Below are positions 1 through 7,494 of a DNA stretch of 64,000 bases, one piece after another. The notes below the pieces were generated by a model that saw only the letters and a list, made by a program, of their open reading frames with translations, had not been told where the DNA came from and searched no databases. Made by a program: the position numbers and the translations under genes. The stretch lies in contig CAZFPB010000001.1 in the NCBI GenBank assembly GCA_964520985.1, forward strand, positions 1,700,149 through 1,764,148, in the 5' to 3' direction. Within the stretch, counting starts at the first letter, position 1; each line of letters opens with the position of its first letter. This stretch comes from CAYSGL01 sp964520985 (GTDB taxonomy: Bacteria > Pseudomonadota > Alphaproteobacteria > Micavibrionales > Micavibrionaceae).

Positions 1-24
1 AATTACCGGACGGAAAATTAAATC

Positions 25-507
25 ATGACGATTGAAACAGAGCGCTGCACCTTGCGGAGCGTCAACAAAGACGACCAGCACGATCTCCATCAGCTCTATG
101 CGAGTAAGGATGTGCGCCGCTTTTTAGGTGGGGCGGCAGATGACAAAAGCTTCCGGGCGCGCTTTGAAGAACTGATTGGAAGCCCGGATAAAAATTGGGT
201 CGTCCATCTGAAAGACAACAATGAATTTGTCGGCGTTGTGTCGATTGCGCCGTCTCATGAAGGAGCGGATCAGGAAATTTCCTATCAGGTGCAAAAGAAA
301 TTCTGGAGCAAAGGGCTTGCGAGCGAAGCCGTGAAAGCGGTGATGATCTATGCTGCCGATACGCTCAAACTGCCCGCGCTGATCGCGGAAACGCAGGATG
401 CAAATGAGCCATCGAAAAATCTGCTCAAGAAACTCGGCATGCAGTTTGATGGCACGGTGATCCGCTACGGCGAAAAGCAGGCGATCTTCCGCAAAACATT
501 CTCTTAA
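25..507 (+). CDS. GNAT-family N-acetyltransferase (RimJ/RimL-like)
   Basis: The 160-residue protein has the layout of a single-domain GCN5-related acetyltransferase of the RimJ/RimL group. It opens with TERCTLRSVNKDD, which fits the first strand. A central WVVHLKDNNEFVGVVSI strand pair is followed by FWSKGLASEAVKAV, which matches the acetyl-CoA-binding loop and helix. The C-terminal part, ANEPSKNLLKKLGMQFDG, is the usual N-x-x-S-x-x-x-L-x-x-x-G-F/M motif. Such enzymes move acetyl from acetyl-CoA to an amino group of a protein or small molecule in the cytoplasm; the substrate cannot be read here. A strong hairpin terminator follows four bases after the stop. Family assignment is firm, substrate unknown. 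Confidence 0.85.
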   Translation: MTIETERCTLRSVNKDDQHDLHQLYASKDVRRFLGGAADDKSFRARFEELIGSPDKNWVVHLKDNNEFVGVVSIAPSHEGADQEISYQVQKKFWSKGLASEAVKAVMIYAADTLKLPALIAETQDANEPSKNLLKKLGMQFDGTVIRYGEKQAIFRKTFS

Positions 508-510
508 AAT

Positions 511-542
511 AAAAAACCCCCGCAACGTGCGGGGGTTTTTTA
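511..542. terminator. Bidirectional rho-independent terminator
   Basis: A run of A at 511-516, a perfect 7-bp GC stem (517-523 with 529-535) around a 5-nt loop, then a run of T. It lies between two genes pointing at each other (25-507 plus, 557-721 minus) and has U-tracts on both strands, so it can serve both. Confidence 0.9.
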
Positions 543-556
543 ATCTCATGAAAATA

Positions 557-721
557 TTATTCGCGGCCCGTGACGCTTTCGCCGATATCATCGACGGTAT
601 CGGCCACGCTGTCGGCAACTTTTTCCGACGGGGATTTTTCTGTCGCCTGATAGACGACGACGCCCAGAATGGCGATCAGCACGATGGCGATGACGGTTAA
701 CAGACCTTTATTATCATTCAT
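557..721 (-). CDS. Small single-pass membrane protein, unknown function
   Basis: A 54-residue protein. The start at 721 is preferred because it follows an AGGAG ribosome site at good distance; an in-frame ATG 24 bases upstream lacks one. Residues about 6-23 (LLTVIAIVLIAILGVVVY) form one membrane helix after a short charged N-terminus. The rest is hydrophilic and acidic (EKVADSVADTVDDIGESV) and probably forms an amphipathic helix. No enzyme motif is seen. The shape recalls small envelope-stress or YtxH-like proteins, but that is only shape. It converges on the acetyltransferase at 25-507 and shares its terminator. Confidence 0.6.
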   Translation of the reverse strand: MNDNKGLLTVIAIVLIAILGVVVYQATEKSPSEKVADSVADTVDDIGESVTGRE

Positions 722-783
722 TGTTTTTCTCCTAAAATTTCCCAATAATGAGGGACTTACGCACTTCTGGCTTAGAAAGTTCC

Positions 784-1323
784 ATGGAAATCCGCATCGC
801 CGATATAAACGACATTCCGGCCATCGCCCGCATTCACATAGAAGGCTGGCAGGCGGCTTATGGTGGTTTCGTCGATCAGGCGCATCTGGATAGCCTGTCG
901 GTCGAACAGCGAAGCCAAGACTGGCAAAATTGGATGGGCGAAGGGGAGAGTGAGACGCTTCTAGCGGAAATCGGCGGGAAAGCGGCAGGTTTTATCACCT
1001 ATGGCCGCACCAAGACAGCCCCGCCCGGCGATTCCAAAATCCGCCCGCTTTATCCAGCGGAAATTTACGCTCTCTATCTGCTCCCGGATTTCTGGCGGCA
1101 GGGGGTGGGCGGCGCGTTGATCCGGCAAGCGGCTAAAAATTTGAAAGCGAAGAAACAAAACGGATTATGCCTATGGGTTCTCGATGGCAATCACCGCGCA
1201 AAATCATTTTATGAAAAAACGTACGGGCAGCGGATTGGCAAGAAGATGATTGCCATCGGACCGAATGAGCTGAAAGAAGTCTGCTATGGGTGGCGCGATC
1301 TGAAGCTGTTGATAACAGACTGA
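784..1323 (+). CDS. GNAT-family N-acetyltransferase
   Basis: About 179 residues from the ATG at 784; an in-frame ATG at 748 would add twelve residues that do not fit the family. The N-terminus MEIRIADINDIPAIARIH is the classic first strand and helix of a GNAT domain. Strand LLAEIGGKAAGFITYGR is followed by the acetyl-CoA loop LLPDFWRQGVGGALIRQA (Q/R-x-x-G-x-G). LWVLDGNHRAKSFYEKTYG is the C-terminal motif with the usual N-x-x-A-x-x-F-Y-x-x-x-G. It belongs to the RimI-type subgroup. It faces away from the small membrane protein at 557-721. The acceptor substrate cannot be predicted. Confidence 0.85.
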   Translation: MEIRIADINDIPAIARIHIEGWQAAYGGFVDQAHLDSLSVEQRSQDWQNWMGEGESETLLAEIGGKAAGFITYGRTKTAPPGDSKIRPLYPAEIYALYLLPDFWRQGVGGALIRQAAKNLKAKKQNGLCLWVLDGNHRAKSFYEKTYGQRIGKKMIAIGPNELKEVCYGWRDLKLLITD

Positions 1324-1430
1324 ACCATCACGCAAAAAATTTGCGTCGCCATAAAGCTGCCATAATTTCTTGTAAGGTGTACGTGTCCGAAGCGGCTTAT
1401 CGCTGTCGACTTTTTTATGGAGAAACCCAA

Positions 1431-1733
1431 ATGAAAAAACTGATGATCCTGGCAGCCGCTGGCTTCCTCGCTCTGACCCCGGTTGTTGGCGCACAAGCCG
1501 ATGATCATGCTGCTGACCACGCCGCTCCTGCCGCTGAAGCCACTGCTTCTGCTGCTGTTGCTCACACACTGGCTGATGGTACTAAAGTTGAAGTTGAAGG
1601 CGATGCAGTTTCTGTTGTTGCTGCCGACGGCACAAAAACACCAGCTCCAGATGGCACGCACACGCTGGCCGATGGCACCACGCTGACAACAGCCGGTGGT
1701 AAAGTTGTAACGGCTCCAGCCGCTGCTGAGTAA
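1431..1733 (+). CDS. Small exported Ala-rich repeat protein, unknown
   Basis: A 100-residue protein starting at 1431 behind GGAGA. Residues 1-22 (MKKLMILAAAGFLALTPVVG) form a clear Sec signal peptide with cleavage expected near AQA. The mature part starts with an Ala/His/Asp-rich stretch, then holds a short internal repeat: HTLADGT occurs twice, with related V-x-x-A-D-G-T-K between, alternating with Val/Thr-rich strand-like segments. This suggests a small beta-rich periplasmic or surface protein. No cysteines and no enzyme motif are seen. A strong terminator follows. The next gene (1896-2135) is another tiny exported protein of similar composition, so the two may be distant relatives. Function unknown. 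Confidence 0.7.
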   Translation: MKKLMILAAAGFLALTPVVGAQADDHAADHAAPAAEATASAAVAHTLADGTKVEVEGDAVSVVAADGTKTPAPDGTHTLADGTTLTTAGGKVVTAPAAAE

Positions 1734-1750
1734 TTACTTCCAGAATTGAT

Positions 1751-1781
1751 AAAACCGGCGGCATTGTCCGCCGGTTTTTTT
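1751..1781 (+). terminator. Rho-independent terminator
   Basis: AAAACCGGCGG, a 6-nt loop, CCGCCGG and a T run, placed 18 bases after the stop of the exported protein gene at 1431-1733. Confidence 0.9.
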
Positions 1782-1895
1782 ATGTCGGAAATTTTTGCGC
1801 CAAATTCCGCGTGCGCCTTGCAATCTTGCGCGAATATCCCTAGTCTCCGGCGCGTTCACACCTGAATACAATATGAATTTTGTGGGAGACTATCG

Positions 1896-2135
1896 ATGAA
1901 AAAATACCTGATGATGCTGGCCGCCGCCGCCTTGATCGCTTCAGCCCCTATTTACTATGCCATGACGGCGCAAGCGGAAGAAGCCGCGACCACTCAGGCC
2001 GCAGACGCGCCGGTCGAAATCACGATCGATTGCACCAAAGCGACCCTTGATGGTGAAGAAGTCCCGGCTGAATGCGAAGCGGTGAAAGCGGAAGAGCCTG
2101 CTACCGCTCCTGTTGAGGAAAAAGCGGCTGAATAA
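1896..2135 (+). CDS. Small exported protein, unknown
   Basis: A 79-residue protein behind GTGGGAGAC. Residues 1-27 (MKKYLMMLAAAALIASAPIY...) form a signal peptide with predicted cleavage after AQA. The short mature part is rich in Ala, Glu and Pro and holds two cysteines (IDCTKATLDGEEVPAECEAV) about 16 residues apart, which could form one disulphide in the periplasm. The tail EEPATAPVEEKAAE looks disordered. No known family is recognised. It has its own terminator and lies between that of the preceding exported protein and the rRNA methyltransferase gene. Confidence 0.65.
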   Translation: MKKYLMMLAAAALIASAPIYYAMTAQAEEAATTQAADAPVEITIDCTKATLDGEEVPAECEAVKAEEPATAPVEEKAAE

Positions 2136-2157
2136 GCGCTGATCCGCCCCTTATCCA

Positions 2158-2187
2158 AAGGCCCGCCTTTACCGGCGGGCTTTTTTT
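2158..2187 (+). terminator. Rho-independent terminator
   Basis: Seven-base GC stem (2161-2167 with 2174-2180), short loop and seven T. It ends the 1896-2135 gene and lies directly before the ribosome site of the methyltransferase gene. Confidence 0.9.
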
Positions 2188-2203
2188 GTCTACAAGGGGC
2201 GCC

Positions 2204-3508
2204 ATGAGACAGGCGGCGCGGATACAAAGTGGCATCGAATTGCTGGAGCGGATGGGCAAAGCCCCGATCCCGATGGATAACGTCATCCGCGATTTCATGG
2301 CGCAGCGCCGGTATATCGGCTCCAAGGACCGCACCGATATTGTCGAGCGGCTCTATGGCATCATCCGCCACCATGCCCGCCTTGGCTGGCACCTTTCACA
2401 GGTTGATGGTGCGGATACGCCGCGCACCCGCACGTTGGCTTTTTTAATTTTACATGACGGATTTTCCGCCGCGCAGGCGGGTCAGTTTTTTGATGGCGGC
2501 GCGCACCATGCCGAAGTGCTGGATGAATCGGAAACAAAGCTGGCGGCCGCGCTGAGTGGTAAAGGCATGGACGATGCCGGCATGCCGGTTGCCGTGCGCG
2601 TTGAATGCCCGGAGGCTGTCGCCGAAAAATTACAGGCGTTGTTCGGGACTGATTTTGAAGCGGAAATGGCGGCGATGATTACGCCTGCGCCGCTCGACCT
2701 GCGCGTCAATACGCTGAAATCCAAACGCGAAGATATTCAAAAAGCGCTGGCGAAACAGGATATTCACACGACGCTTGGTGTGTATTCTCCCGTATCCCTG
2801 CGTGCGCCGAACAAGAGCTTTATGGGCGCAACCAAGGCGTTTGAAAAAGGCCTCGTGGAAATTCAGGATGAAGGATCGCAGTTGATCTCGCTGCTCACCG
2901 GCGCCAAACCCGGCATGCGTGTGTTGGATTACTGCGCAGGCGGTGGCGGCAAAACGCTGGCCATGGCCGCGATGATGGAAAACAAGGGCAATATCGTTGC
3001 CATGGATAACGACCAGCGCCGCCTTGAAAAAGGTAAGCCGCGCTATCGCAAGGCAGGCGTGCACAATGTCGAACTGCGCTGCCTCGAAGAAGAACAGCAT
3101 AAAAAATGGCTGCGCCGCCAGAAAGCAACGATGGATGTCGTGCTGATCGACGCGCCATGCTCGTCGAGCGGCACATGGCGCCGCAATCCCGATCTGCGCT
3201 GGCGCCAGTATGGGCCATCGCTTGAGACAATCCTCTCCTTGCAGGCCGATATTCTGGAGAAGGTTGCCGACAAGGTAAAACCGGGCGGGCGATTGGTCTA
3301 CGCGACCTGTTCGCTGTTCCGCGAAGAGAACGAAGGGCAGATTGAAGCCTTTCTGGCGGCCCATCCCGACTATGAAATTCTGCCCCTCGCACAAGCCTGG
3401 GATTTTGGCGAGGAGCCGCCGTGCAAAGGACCATTCCTGCGCCTCTCACCTGCCCGCCACGGAACGGACGGGTTCTTCACCGCTATCCTGCAACGCAAAT
3501 CCTCTTAA
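2204..3508 (+). CDS. RsmB/NOP-family rRNA (cytosine-C5) methyltransferase
   Basis: About 434 residues from the ATG at 2204, which follows AAGGGG; an upstream TTG at 2186 lies inside the preceding terminator and is rejected. The N-terminal 130 residues are helical and fit the NusB-like RNA-binding domain of this family. The methyltransferase domain has the SAM-binding motif VLDYCAGGGGKTLAMA (motif I), VLIDAPCSSSGTWRRNPD with the release cysteine (motif IV), and YATCSLFREENEGQ with the catalytic cysteine (motif VI). Both cysteines are present, so it should be active. Members methylate C967 of 16S rRNA (RsmB) or related sites; the exact target cannot be told. It stands alone between terminators and a palindrome-controlled gene. 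Confidence 0.88.
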   Translation: MRQAARIQSGIELLERMGKAPIPMDNVIRDFMAQRRYIGSKDRTDIVERLYGIIRHHARLGWHLSQVDGADTPRTRTLAFLILHDGFSAAQAGQFFDGGAHHAEVLDESETKLAAALSGKGMDDAGMPVAVRVECPEAVAEKLQALFGTDFEAEMAAMITPAPLDLRVNTLKSKREDIQKALAKQDIHTTLGVYSPVSLRAPNKSFMGATKAFEKGLVEIQDEGSQLISLLTGAKPGMRVLDYCAGGGGKTLAMAAMMENKGNIVAMDNDQRRLEKGKPRYRKAGVHNVELRCLEEEQHKKWLRRQKATMDVVLIDAPCSSSGTWRRNPDLRWRQYGPSLETILSLQADILEKVADKVKPGGRLVYATCSLFREENEGQIEAFLAAHPDYEILPLAQAWDFGEEPPCKGPFLRLSPARHGTDGFFTAILQRKSS

Positions 3509-3538
3509 AAACATTTTCATTGACAAAGTTGTCCAAAG

Positions 3539-3561
3539 CCAACTAACGATTATTTAGTTGG
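3539..3561. promoter_or_regulatory. Palindromic operator-like site
   Basis: CCAACTAA and TTAGTTGG form a perfect 8-bp inverted repeat with a 7-nt spacer, 27 bases before the pentapeptide-protein start. A TTGACA hexamer lies at 3520-3525 just upstream, and TATAAA at 3562 just downstream. The site is placed to block a promoter. The likely binder is a dimeric winged-helix protein; one is encoded at 4852-5175. Confidence 0.5.
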
Positions 3562-3588
3562 TATAAACCATTAACTATGGGGGATGAC

Positions 3589-4194
3589 ATGATTTTATAT
3601 TCTATAACCGGTGAAGCGCTCTATAACAGCCGCCAGCCAAGCCTGAAACGGACTTTGGCTGAGGCTGCGGCGGAGGGAATTATGTTGCCGGGGATTAATC
3701 TGCGCCGCGCCCGATTAAAAGGAGCGGCGCTCGACGGTCTGATTGCGCCGGGCGCTTGCCTGTGGGGGGCTGATTTGAGTGGGTGCGATCTGGCAGAGGC
3801 GGATTTATCGGGGGCAGACGCGCGTATGGCGACGTTTGCCGATACTTGCCTTGCGGATGTGGTTGCGGTAGAGGCCCGTTTTGAAGGGGCTTATTTCAGG
3901 AATGTCCTGCTTGAGGGCGCGGATTTCAGCGGCTGCGCCTTTTCCTGCCCCAGCATCCTCACCCAGCCGCTTCATCTTTGCCGCTCTCTGGATCGCGCCC
4001 TCTACTGGCATCGCGGGGAGGATGCCTGCGCTCTTAGTCAGGGTATCAGCCGTCTGCAGATCCGCGGACATGAGCTTGTGGCTTTGGGGGATCGTCTGAT
4101 CGTGAATGGCGATTTGCAAAAAAACTTTTCTAAAATAAACACAACCAAAAGTAGCAGTATTCAGCCGAATATTGCAAATTGCGAGGCTTTGTAA
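3589..4194 (+). CDS. Pentapeptide-repeat protein
   Basis: About 201 residues from the ATG at 3589, which is spaced five bases from GGGGGA; the ATG at 3577 overlaps that ribosome site. After a short N-terminus (MILYSITGEALYNS) residues about 35-115 are tandem A-(D/N)-L-x-x pentapeptides, for example ADLSGCDLAEADLSGADAR and LLEGADFSGCAF. Such repeats fold as a right-handed quadrilateral beta-helix. The last 80 residues are not repetitive and end in a Ser/Asn-rich tail. Some pentapeptide proteins mimic DNA and protect gyrase, others act as scaffolds; nothing here decides. The gene has a palindromic operator-like site and no close partner on the chromosomal side. Confidence 0.75.
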   Translation: MILYSITGEALYNSRQPSLKRTLAEAAAEGIMLPGINLRRARLKGAALDGLIAPGACLWGADLSGCDLAEADLSGADARMATFADTCLADVVAVEARFEGAYFRNVLLEGADFSGCAFSCPSILTQPLHLCRSLDRALYWHRGEDACALSQGISRLQIRGHELVALGDRLIVNGDLQKNFSKINTTKSSSIQPNIANCEAL

Positions 4195-4269
4195 CCCTTT
4201 GATTGACGAAAAATGCGCTTGTAATTAACGCCTGCTTAAGGATCTTTGGGTAAAACGTCTTTTACAGAA

Positions 4270-4288
4270 ATACAAACATAAGTTGTAT
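4270..4288. promoter_or_regulatory. Second palindromic operator-like site
   Basis: ATACAA and TTGTAT form a 6-bp inverted repeat with a 7-nt spacer, 35 bases upstream of the gene at 4324. The arm spacing equals that of the 3539-3561 site though the sequence differs. This is a weaker candidate. Confidence 0.3.
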
Positions 4289-4323
4289 ATTTCTTGCAAT
4301 TTGATACTGACTGTGGGGGCACA

Positions 4324-4644
4324 ATGAACACGACCTATCTAAAAGCGCGTCATGGCGCCGAGCGGTTTTTACGGGGGGCGCCGCAATTCCTTGAATTAAA
4401 GCAACTGGCAGAGCTGGAAGACCAGTTCAGGCGTCATTGCCTGACGACGATCCGGGTGTATCAGGGCTGGAAACGCGGACAGGCAGCAGAGCAGGATGTG
4501 GTCGAGCGACATTACCGCCTGCTGGAAGGGGCTCTGCTCCGCCGTCAGGCGCAGGACGCCACACGGCTCTACGGCATTATCAGAAAAGACATGCGGCGCA
4601 GCTTTCGCAAATATATCGCGGCCTGTCTTGATACAAAATTTTAA
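4324..4644 (+). CDS. Small helical protein, unknown
   Basis: A 106-residue basic protein starting at 4324 behind GGGGG, the same kind of ribosome site as the pentapeptide gene upstream. It is predicted to be all helix, rich in Arg, Gln and Leu, with few Gly or Pro. The segment VVERHYRLLEGALLRRQAQD loosely resembles the last helices of FCD ligand-binding domains of GntR regulators (H-x-x-L-L-x-A-L), but there is no DNA-binding half and the likeness is weak. It sits between a pentapeptide protein and a winged-helix protein, so it may be part of a small regulated accessory cluster. Function unknown. Confidence 0.55.
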   Translation: MNTTYLKARHGAERFLRGAPQFLELKQLAELEDQFRRHCLTTIRVYQGWKRGQAAEQDVVERHYRLLEGALLRRQAQDATRLYGIIRKDMRRSFRKYIAACLDTKF

Positions 4645-4673
4645 TTCATCATCAACAGAGTGGGAAAACGATC

Positions 4674-4910
4674 ATGATGATACATATGAAGCTGGGGCGT
4701 GTACGCGCTCTAAACGTAGAGTTCAATAAAGAGTTCGGTTTTTGGCCATTTTATAAAAAAACAAGTTACCGTTGCGAAACCATTTTGGATATGCCATATA
4801 CGCAGCTTATCTACACTTCCGGTAAATGGACACCACTCAGAAGGGCGAGTAATGACACAGAAAAAACTGAACAAGCTGCAAGGAATCTTGAGCGAACTGA
4901 CCAGCGTTGA
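4674..4910 (+). CDS. Doubtful small ORF overlapping the regulator gene
   Basis: An open frame of 78 codons between the helical protein gene and the winged-helix gene, overlapping the latter by 59 bases in another frame. The first half (LGRVRALNVEFNKEFGFWPFYK) is not obviously artificial. The last third only mirrors the start of the regulator gene. There is no good ribosome site before any of its start codons. It may be a genuine short gene with a different end, or simply leader sequence of the regulator gene. Kept at low confidence because the stretch would otherwise be empty. Confidence 0.2.
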   Translation: MMIHMKLGRVRALNVEFNKEFGFWPFYKKTSYRCETILDMPYTQLIYTSGKWTPLRRASNDTEKTEQAARNLERTDQR

Positions 4911-5175
4911 TCCGGAATTTCCGATTCAATGGGCATTGGTTTTCACCGAGATTGCCAACGATGAAGGCATTGCGCTGAAAGATGTCTCTGAGCGTACCGG
5001 TATTTCGATGTCTGTTATGTCCCGCACGATCGGCGCACTCTCAAACGCGCGCCGCATGGGCAAGCCGTATGGTCTGGTTGTCGTGAAAAGCGCCAAGGAT
5101 GACAAGCGCCGCAAGGAATTGTTCCTCAGCACCAAGGGTAAAAAGCTGATGGATCGGCTGAACGCGATTATCTAA
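4852..5175 (+). CDS. MarR-like winged-helix DNA-binding protein
   Basis: A 107-residue protein behind AGAAGGGCGAG. Residues about 30-100 have the order of a winged helix: a helix (IQWALVFTEIAND), the recognition pair LKDVSERTGISMSVMSRTIGAL, and a wing with basic hairpin LVVVKSAKDDKRRKELFLST ending in KGKKLMDRL. The wing motif D-x-R-R-x-x-x-L-S-x-x-G is typical of MarR-type regulators. The protein is shorter than usual MarR proteins (about 140-150 residues) and lacks a long N-terminal dimerisation helix. A terminator follows. It is a plausible repressor for the two palindromic sites at 3539 and 4270, which is inference. Confidence 0.75.
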   Translation: MTQKKLNKLQGILSELTSVDPEFPIQWALVFTEIANDEGIALKDVSERTGISMSVMSRTIGALSNARRMGKPYGLVVVKSAKDDKRRKELFLSTKGKKLMDRLNAII

Positions 5176-5192
5176 CCCCATACATATCATTC

Positions 5193-5228
5193 AAACGCCG
5201 CTGACCCGTTTCAGCGGCGTTTTTTTCT
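5193..5228 (+). terminator. Rho-independent terminator
   Basis: A 10-bp stem (ACGCCGCTGA with its complement) around a short loop, followed by seven T, after the winged-helix gene and before guaA. Confidence 0.9.
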
Positions 5229-5261
5229 TTAAATTTAGGGATAGTTCTATTATATGTCCTT

Positions 5262-6854
5262 ATGACACATATAGCACTCGACACCCTCCCTCAGACAACC
5301 GAAGCCCATGACCGTATCCTGATCCTTGATTTTGGATCGCAGGTAACCCAGCTGATCGCCCGGCGCTTGCGCGAAATCGGCGTCTATTGTGAAATCTGGC
5401 CGTATAACCATGCCGAGCGCGAACGGATCGAGGCTTATGGTCCCAAGGGTCTGATTTTATCGGGCGGGCCGTGCAGCGTAATCGAAACCGGCAGCCCGCA
5501 GGCGCCGCTCTATATATATGACATGAATATCCCGATCCTCGGGATCTGTTACGGCCAGCAACTGATGGTCCATCAGCTCGGTGGTGTCGTTGAACATGGC
5601 GATCACCGGGAATTCGGCCGGGCCTATGTCGATGTGGTCGATGAATCTCCCCTCCTGAAAGATGTCTGGCAAAAAGGCGCGCATGAGCAGGTGTGGATGA
5701 GCCATGGCGACCGTGTTGCCGCTCTCCCCGCAGGCTTCAAGATTGTCGGTAAATCCGAAGGCGCGCCGTATGCGATTATCGTCGATGCCGAGCGCCAGCT
5801 CTATGGCGTTCAGTTCCACCCGGAAGTGGTGCATACGCCACACGGCAAGCAACTGCTCCAGAACTTCACCCATAATGTCTGCGGTTGCGCTGGCGATTGG
5901 ACCATGGCGGCTTTCCGTCAGGAATCCATCGAGAAGATCCGCGCCATGGTTGGCAAGGGCAAGGTTATCTGTGGTCTGTCGGGCGGCGTAGATTCTTCCG
6001 TTACCGCCATCCTCCTGCATGAAGCGATCGGCGATCAGCTGACCTGCGTCTATGTCGATACCGGCCTGATGCGGGCGAATGAATCCGAACAGGTCGTGAA
6101 GATGTTCCGCGACCATTATAACATCCCGCTGATCCATGAAGATGCCTCTGACCTGTTTTTAGGGGAACTGGAAGGCGTGAGCGATCCGGAAACAAAGCGT
6201 AAAATCATCGGCAAACTGTTCATCGATGTGTTTGAGAAACACAAAAACCAAATTGGCGATGTGGATTTCCTCGCGCAAGGTACCTTGTACCCCGACGTGA
6301 TCGAGTCCGTGAGCATCACAGGCGGCCCGTCTGTGACAATTAAGTCACATCATAATGTTGGCGGTCTGCCGGCCAAAATGAAACTGAAACTGGTCGAGCC
6401 GATGCGCGAACTGTTTAAAGATGAGGTGCGCGCGCTGGGCCGTGAACTCGGCATGCCGGAAGATTTCATCCGCCGTCACCCGTTCCCTGGTCCGGGTCTG
6501 GCCATCCGTATCCCCGGTGAAATCACCCGCGAGAAACTAGAGTTACTGAAAAAAGCTGACACGATTTACATTGAAGAAATTAAGAACGCAGGCCTCTACG
6601 ATGCAATCTGGCAAGCATTTGTCGTGTTGTTGCCGGTAAAGACCGTGGGCGTTATGGGCGATGAGCGCACCTATGATTACGTCTGTGCTCTGCGCGCCGT
6701 TACCTCAACCGACGGCATGACGGCCGACTATTACCACTTCGATCATGAGTTCCTCAGTCGCGTATCGAACCGCATCGTCAATGAAGTGCGCGGCATCAAC
6801 CGGATCGTCTATGACATCACCTCGAAGCCACCCGGCACGATTGAGTGGGAGTAA
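5262..6854 (+). CDS. guaA: GMP synthase (glutamine-hydrolysing)
   Basis: The 530-residue length is standard. It makes GMP from XMP, glutamine and ATP. The N-terminal class I amidotransferase domain (about residues 18-210) has the nucleophile elbow GICYGQQL and the His/Glu pair in VQFHPEVVHTPHG. The ATP-pyrophosphatase domain starts at about residue 225 with the P-loop LSGGVDSSVTAILLH. The C-terminal dimerisation and XMP-binding domain holds HPFPGPGLAIRIPGE and ends in SKPPGTIEWE, the family signature tail. No good ribosome site is visible before the ATG, so translation may depend on a short or weak leader. It stands alone between terminators. Confidence 0.98.
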   Translation: MTHIALDTLPQTTEAHDRILILDFGSQVTQLIARRLREIGVYCEIWPYNHAERERIEAYGPKGLILSGGPCSVIETGSPQAPLYIYDMNIPILGICYGQQLMVHQLGGVVEHGDHREFGRAYVDVVDESPLLKDVWQKGAHEQVWMSHGDRVAALPAGFKIVGKSEGAPYAIIVDAERQLYGVQFHPEVVHTPHGKQLLQNFTHNVCGCAGDWTMAAFRQESIEKIRAMVGKGKVICGLSGGVDSSVTAILLHEAIGDQLTCVYVDTGLMRANESEQVVKMFRDHYNIPLIHEDASDLFLGELEGVSDPETKRKIIGKLFIDVFEKHKNQIGDVDFLAQGTLYPDVIESVSITGGPSVTIKSHHNVGGLPAKMKLKLVEPMRELFKDEVRALGRELGMPEDFIRRHPFPGPGLAIRIPGEITREKLELLKKADTIYIEEIKNAGLYDAIWQAFVVLLPVKTVGVMGDERTYDYVCALRAVTSTDGMTADYYHFDHEFLSRVSNRIVNEVRGINRIVYDITSKPPGTIEWE

Positions 6855-7046
6855 CCAACTCATTTTGAGACTCTGTTTTGAATCGGTTTTAAGACTCTGA
6901 AAGAGGGGTTTTGAAAAAGAGATTTTTTTTATCCGGATTTTGACATATACTGATTCGCGAGTGCGGATTTCCTTCCGCAACTTTTTATTAACTTTTTACT
7001 GTGTATTCTTTTCTTACCAAATAATCCAAACGAGGAGATGGAGAAA

Positions 7047-7385
7047 ATGGCTTTAACTACAAAGAAACCAGCTGCCAAGAAAAAAACAGCTGCCAAAAAG
7101 AAACCAGCTGCCAAAATGGCAACTGCCGTTGTGAAAAAAACAGCTGCTAAAAAGAAACCAGCTGCCAAGAAAAAACCTGCTGTAAAGAAAAAAGCCGCTG
7201 TTAAAAAAACAGCTGTTAAAAAAGCAGTCAAGAAAAAGCCAGCTGCCAAAAAGAAGCCAGCTGTTAAAAAAACAGTGAAAAAAGCCGTTAAGAAAACGGT
7301 TGCTAAAAAGAAGCCGGCTGCCAAGAAAAAGCCAGCTGCCAAAAAAGCGACTAAAACGGTCCGTAAAGTAGCCAAAAAGAAATAG
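7047..7385 (+). CDS. Lys/Ala-rich histone-H1-like protein
   Basis: About 112 residues starting at the ATG at 7047, nine bases after GAGGAG; an ATG at 7038 is too close to that site. After MALTTKK the protein is almost wholly Lys, Ala, Pro and Val arranged as degenerate repeats of KKPAAKKK and KKTAVKK, with no aromatic residues. This is the composition of the C-terminal tail of histone H1 and of bacterial AlgP/Hc1/Hc2-like proteins, which bind DNA without sequence preference and compact the nucleoid. There is no globular domain. The DNA repeats make the gene prone to slippage, so copy number of the unit may vary between strains. A terminator follows. Confidence 0.8.
   Translation: MALTTKKPAAKKKTAAKKKPAAKMATAVVKKTAAKKKPAAKKKPAVKKKAAVKKTAVKKAVKKKPAAKKKPAVKKTVKKAVKKTVAKKKPAAKKKPAAKKATKTVRKVAKKK
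7047..7385 (+). repeat. Degenerate tandem codon repeat inside the histone-like gene
   Basis: Short imperfect units of about 12-24 bases coding Lys-Lys-Pro-Ala-Ala-Lys (CAGCTGCCAAAAAGAAAC and variants) fill the gene. They are coding repeats and not a CRISPR, since there are no unique spacers. Confidence 0.75.
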
Positions 7386-7410
7386 TCTTTTTGGCTAGAT
7401 TTATTTGAAG

Positions 7411-7442
7411 CACCCGCCGCAACCCGGCGGGTGTTTTCTTTT
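7411..7442 (+). terminator. Rho-independent terminator
   Basis: CACCCGCCG and CGGCGGGTG form a strong stem with a 4-5 nt loop followed by a T-rich run, 25 bases after the histone-like gene. Confidence 0.88.
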
Positions 7443-7494
7443 GGACGGAGAGGCGCATATATGGTTGTATGTGCAGGTATAAAAGGTGGCCCTT

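Noticed and set aside
3589..5175. Prophage remnant
   Set aside because: No integrase, structural or lysis genes and no att-like repeats are seen; the cluster is described only as accessory.
7047..7385. Possible CRISPR-like repeat array
   Set aside because: The repeats are in frame, degenerate, without spacers, and encode a Lys/Ala-rich protein. No CRISPR array was seen anywhere in the window.
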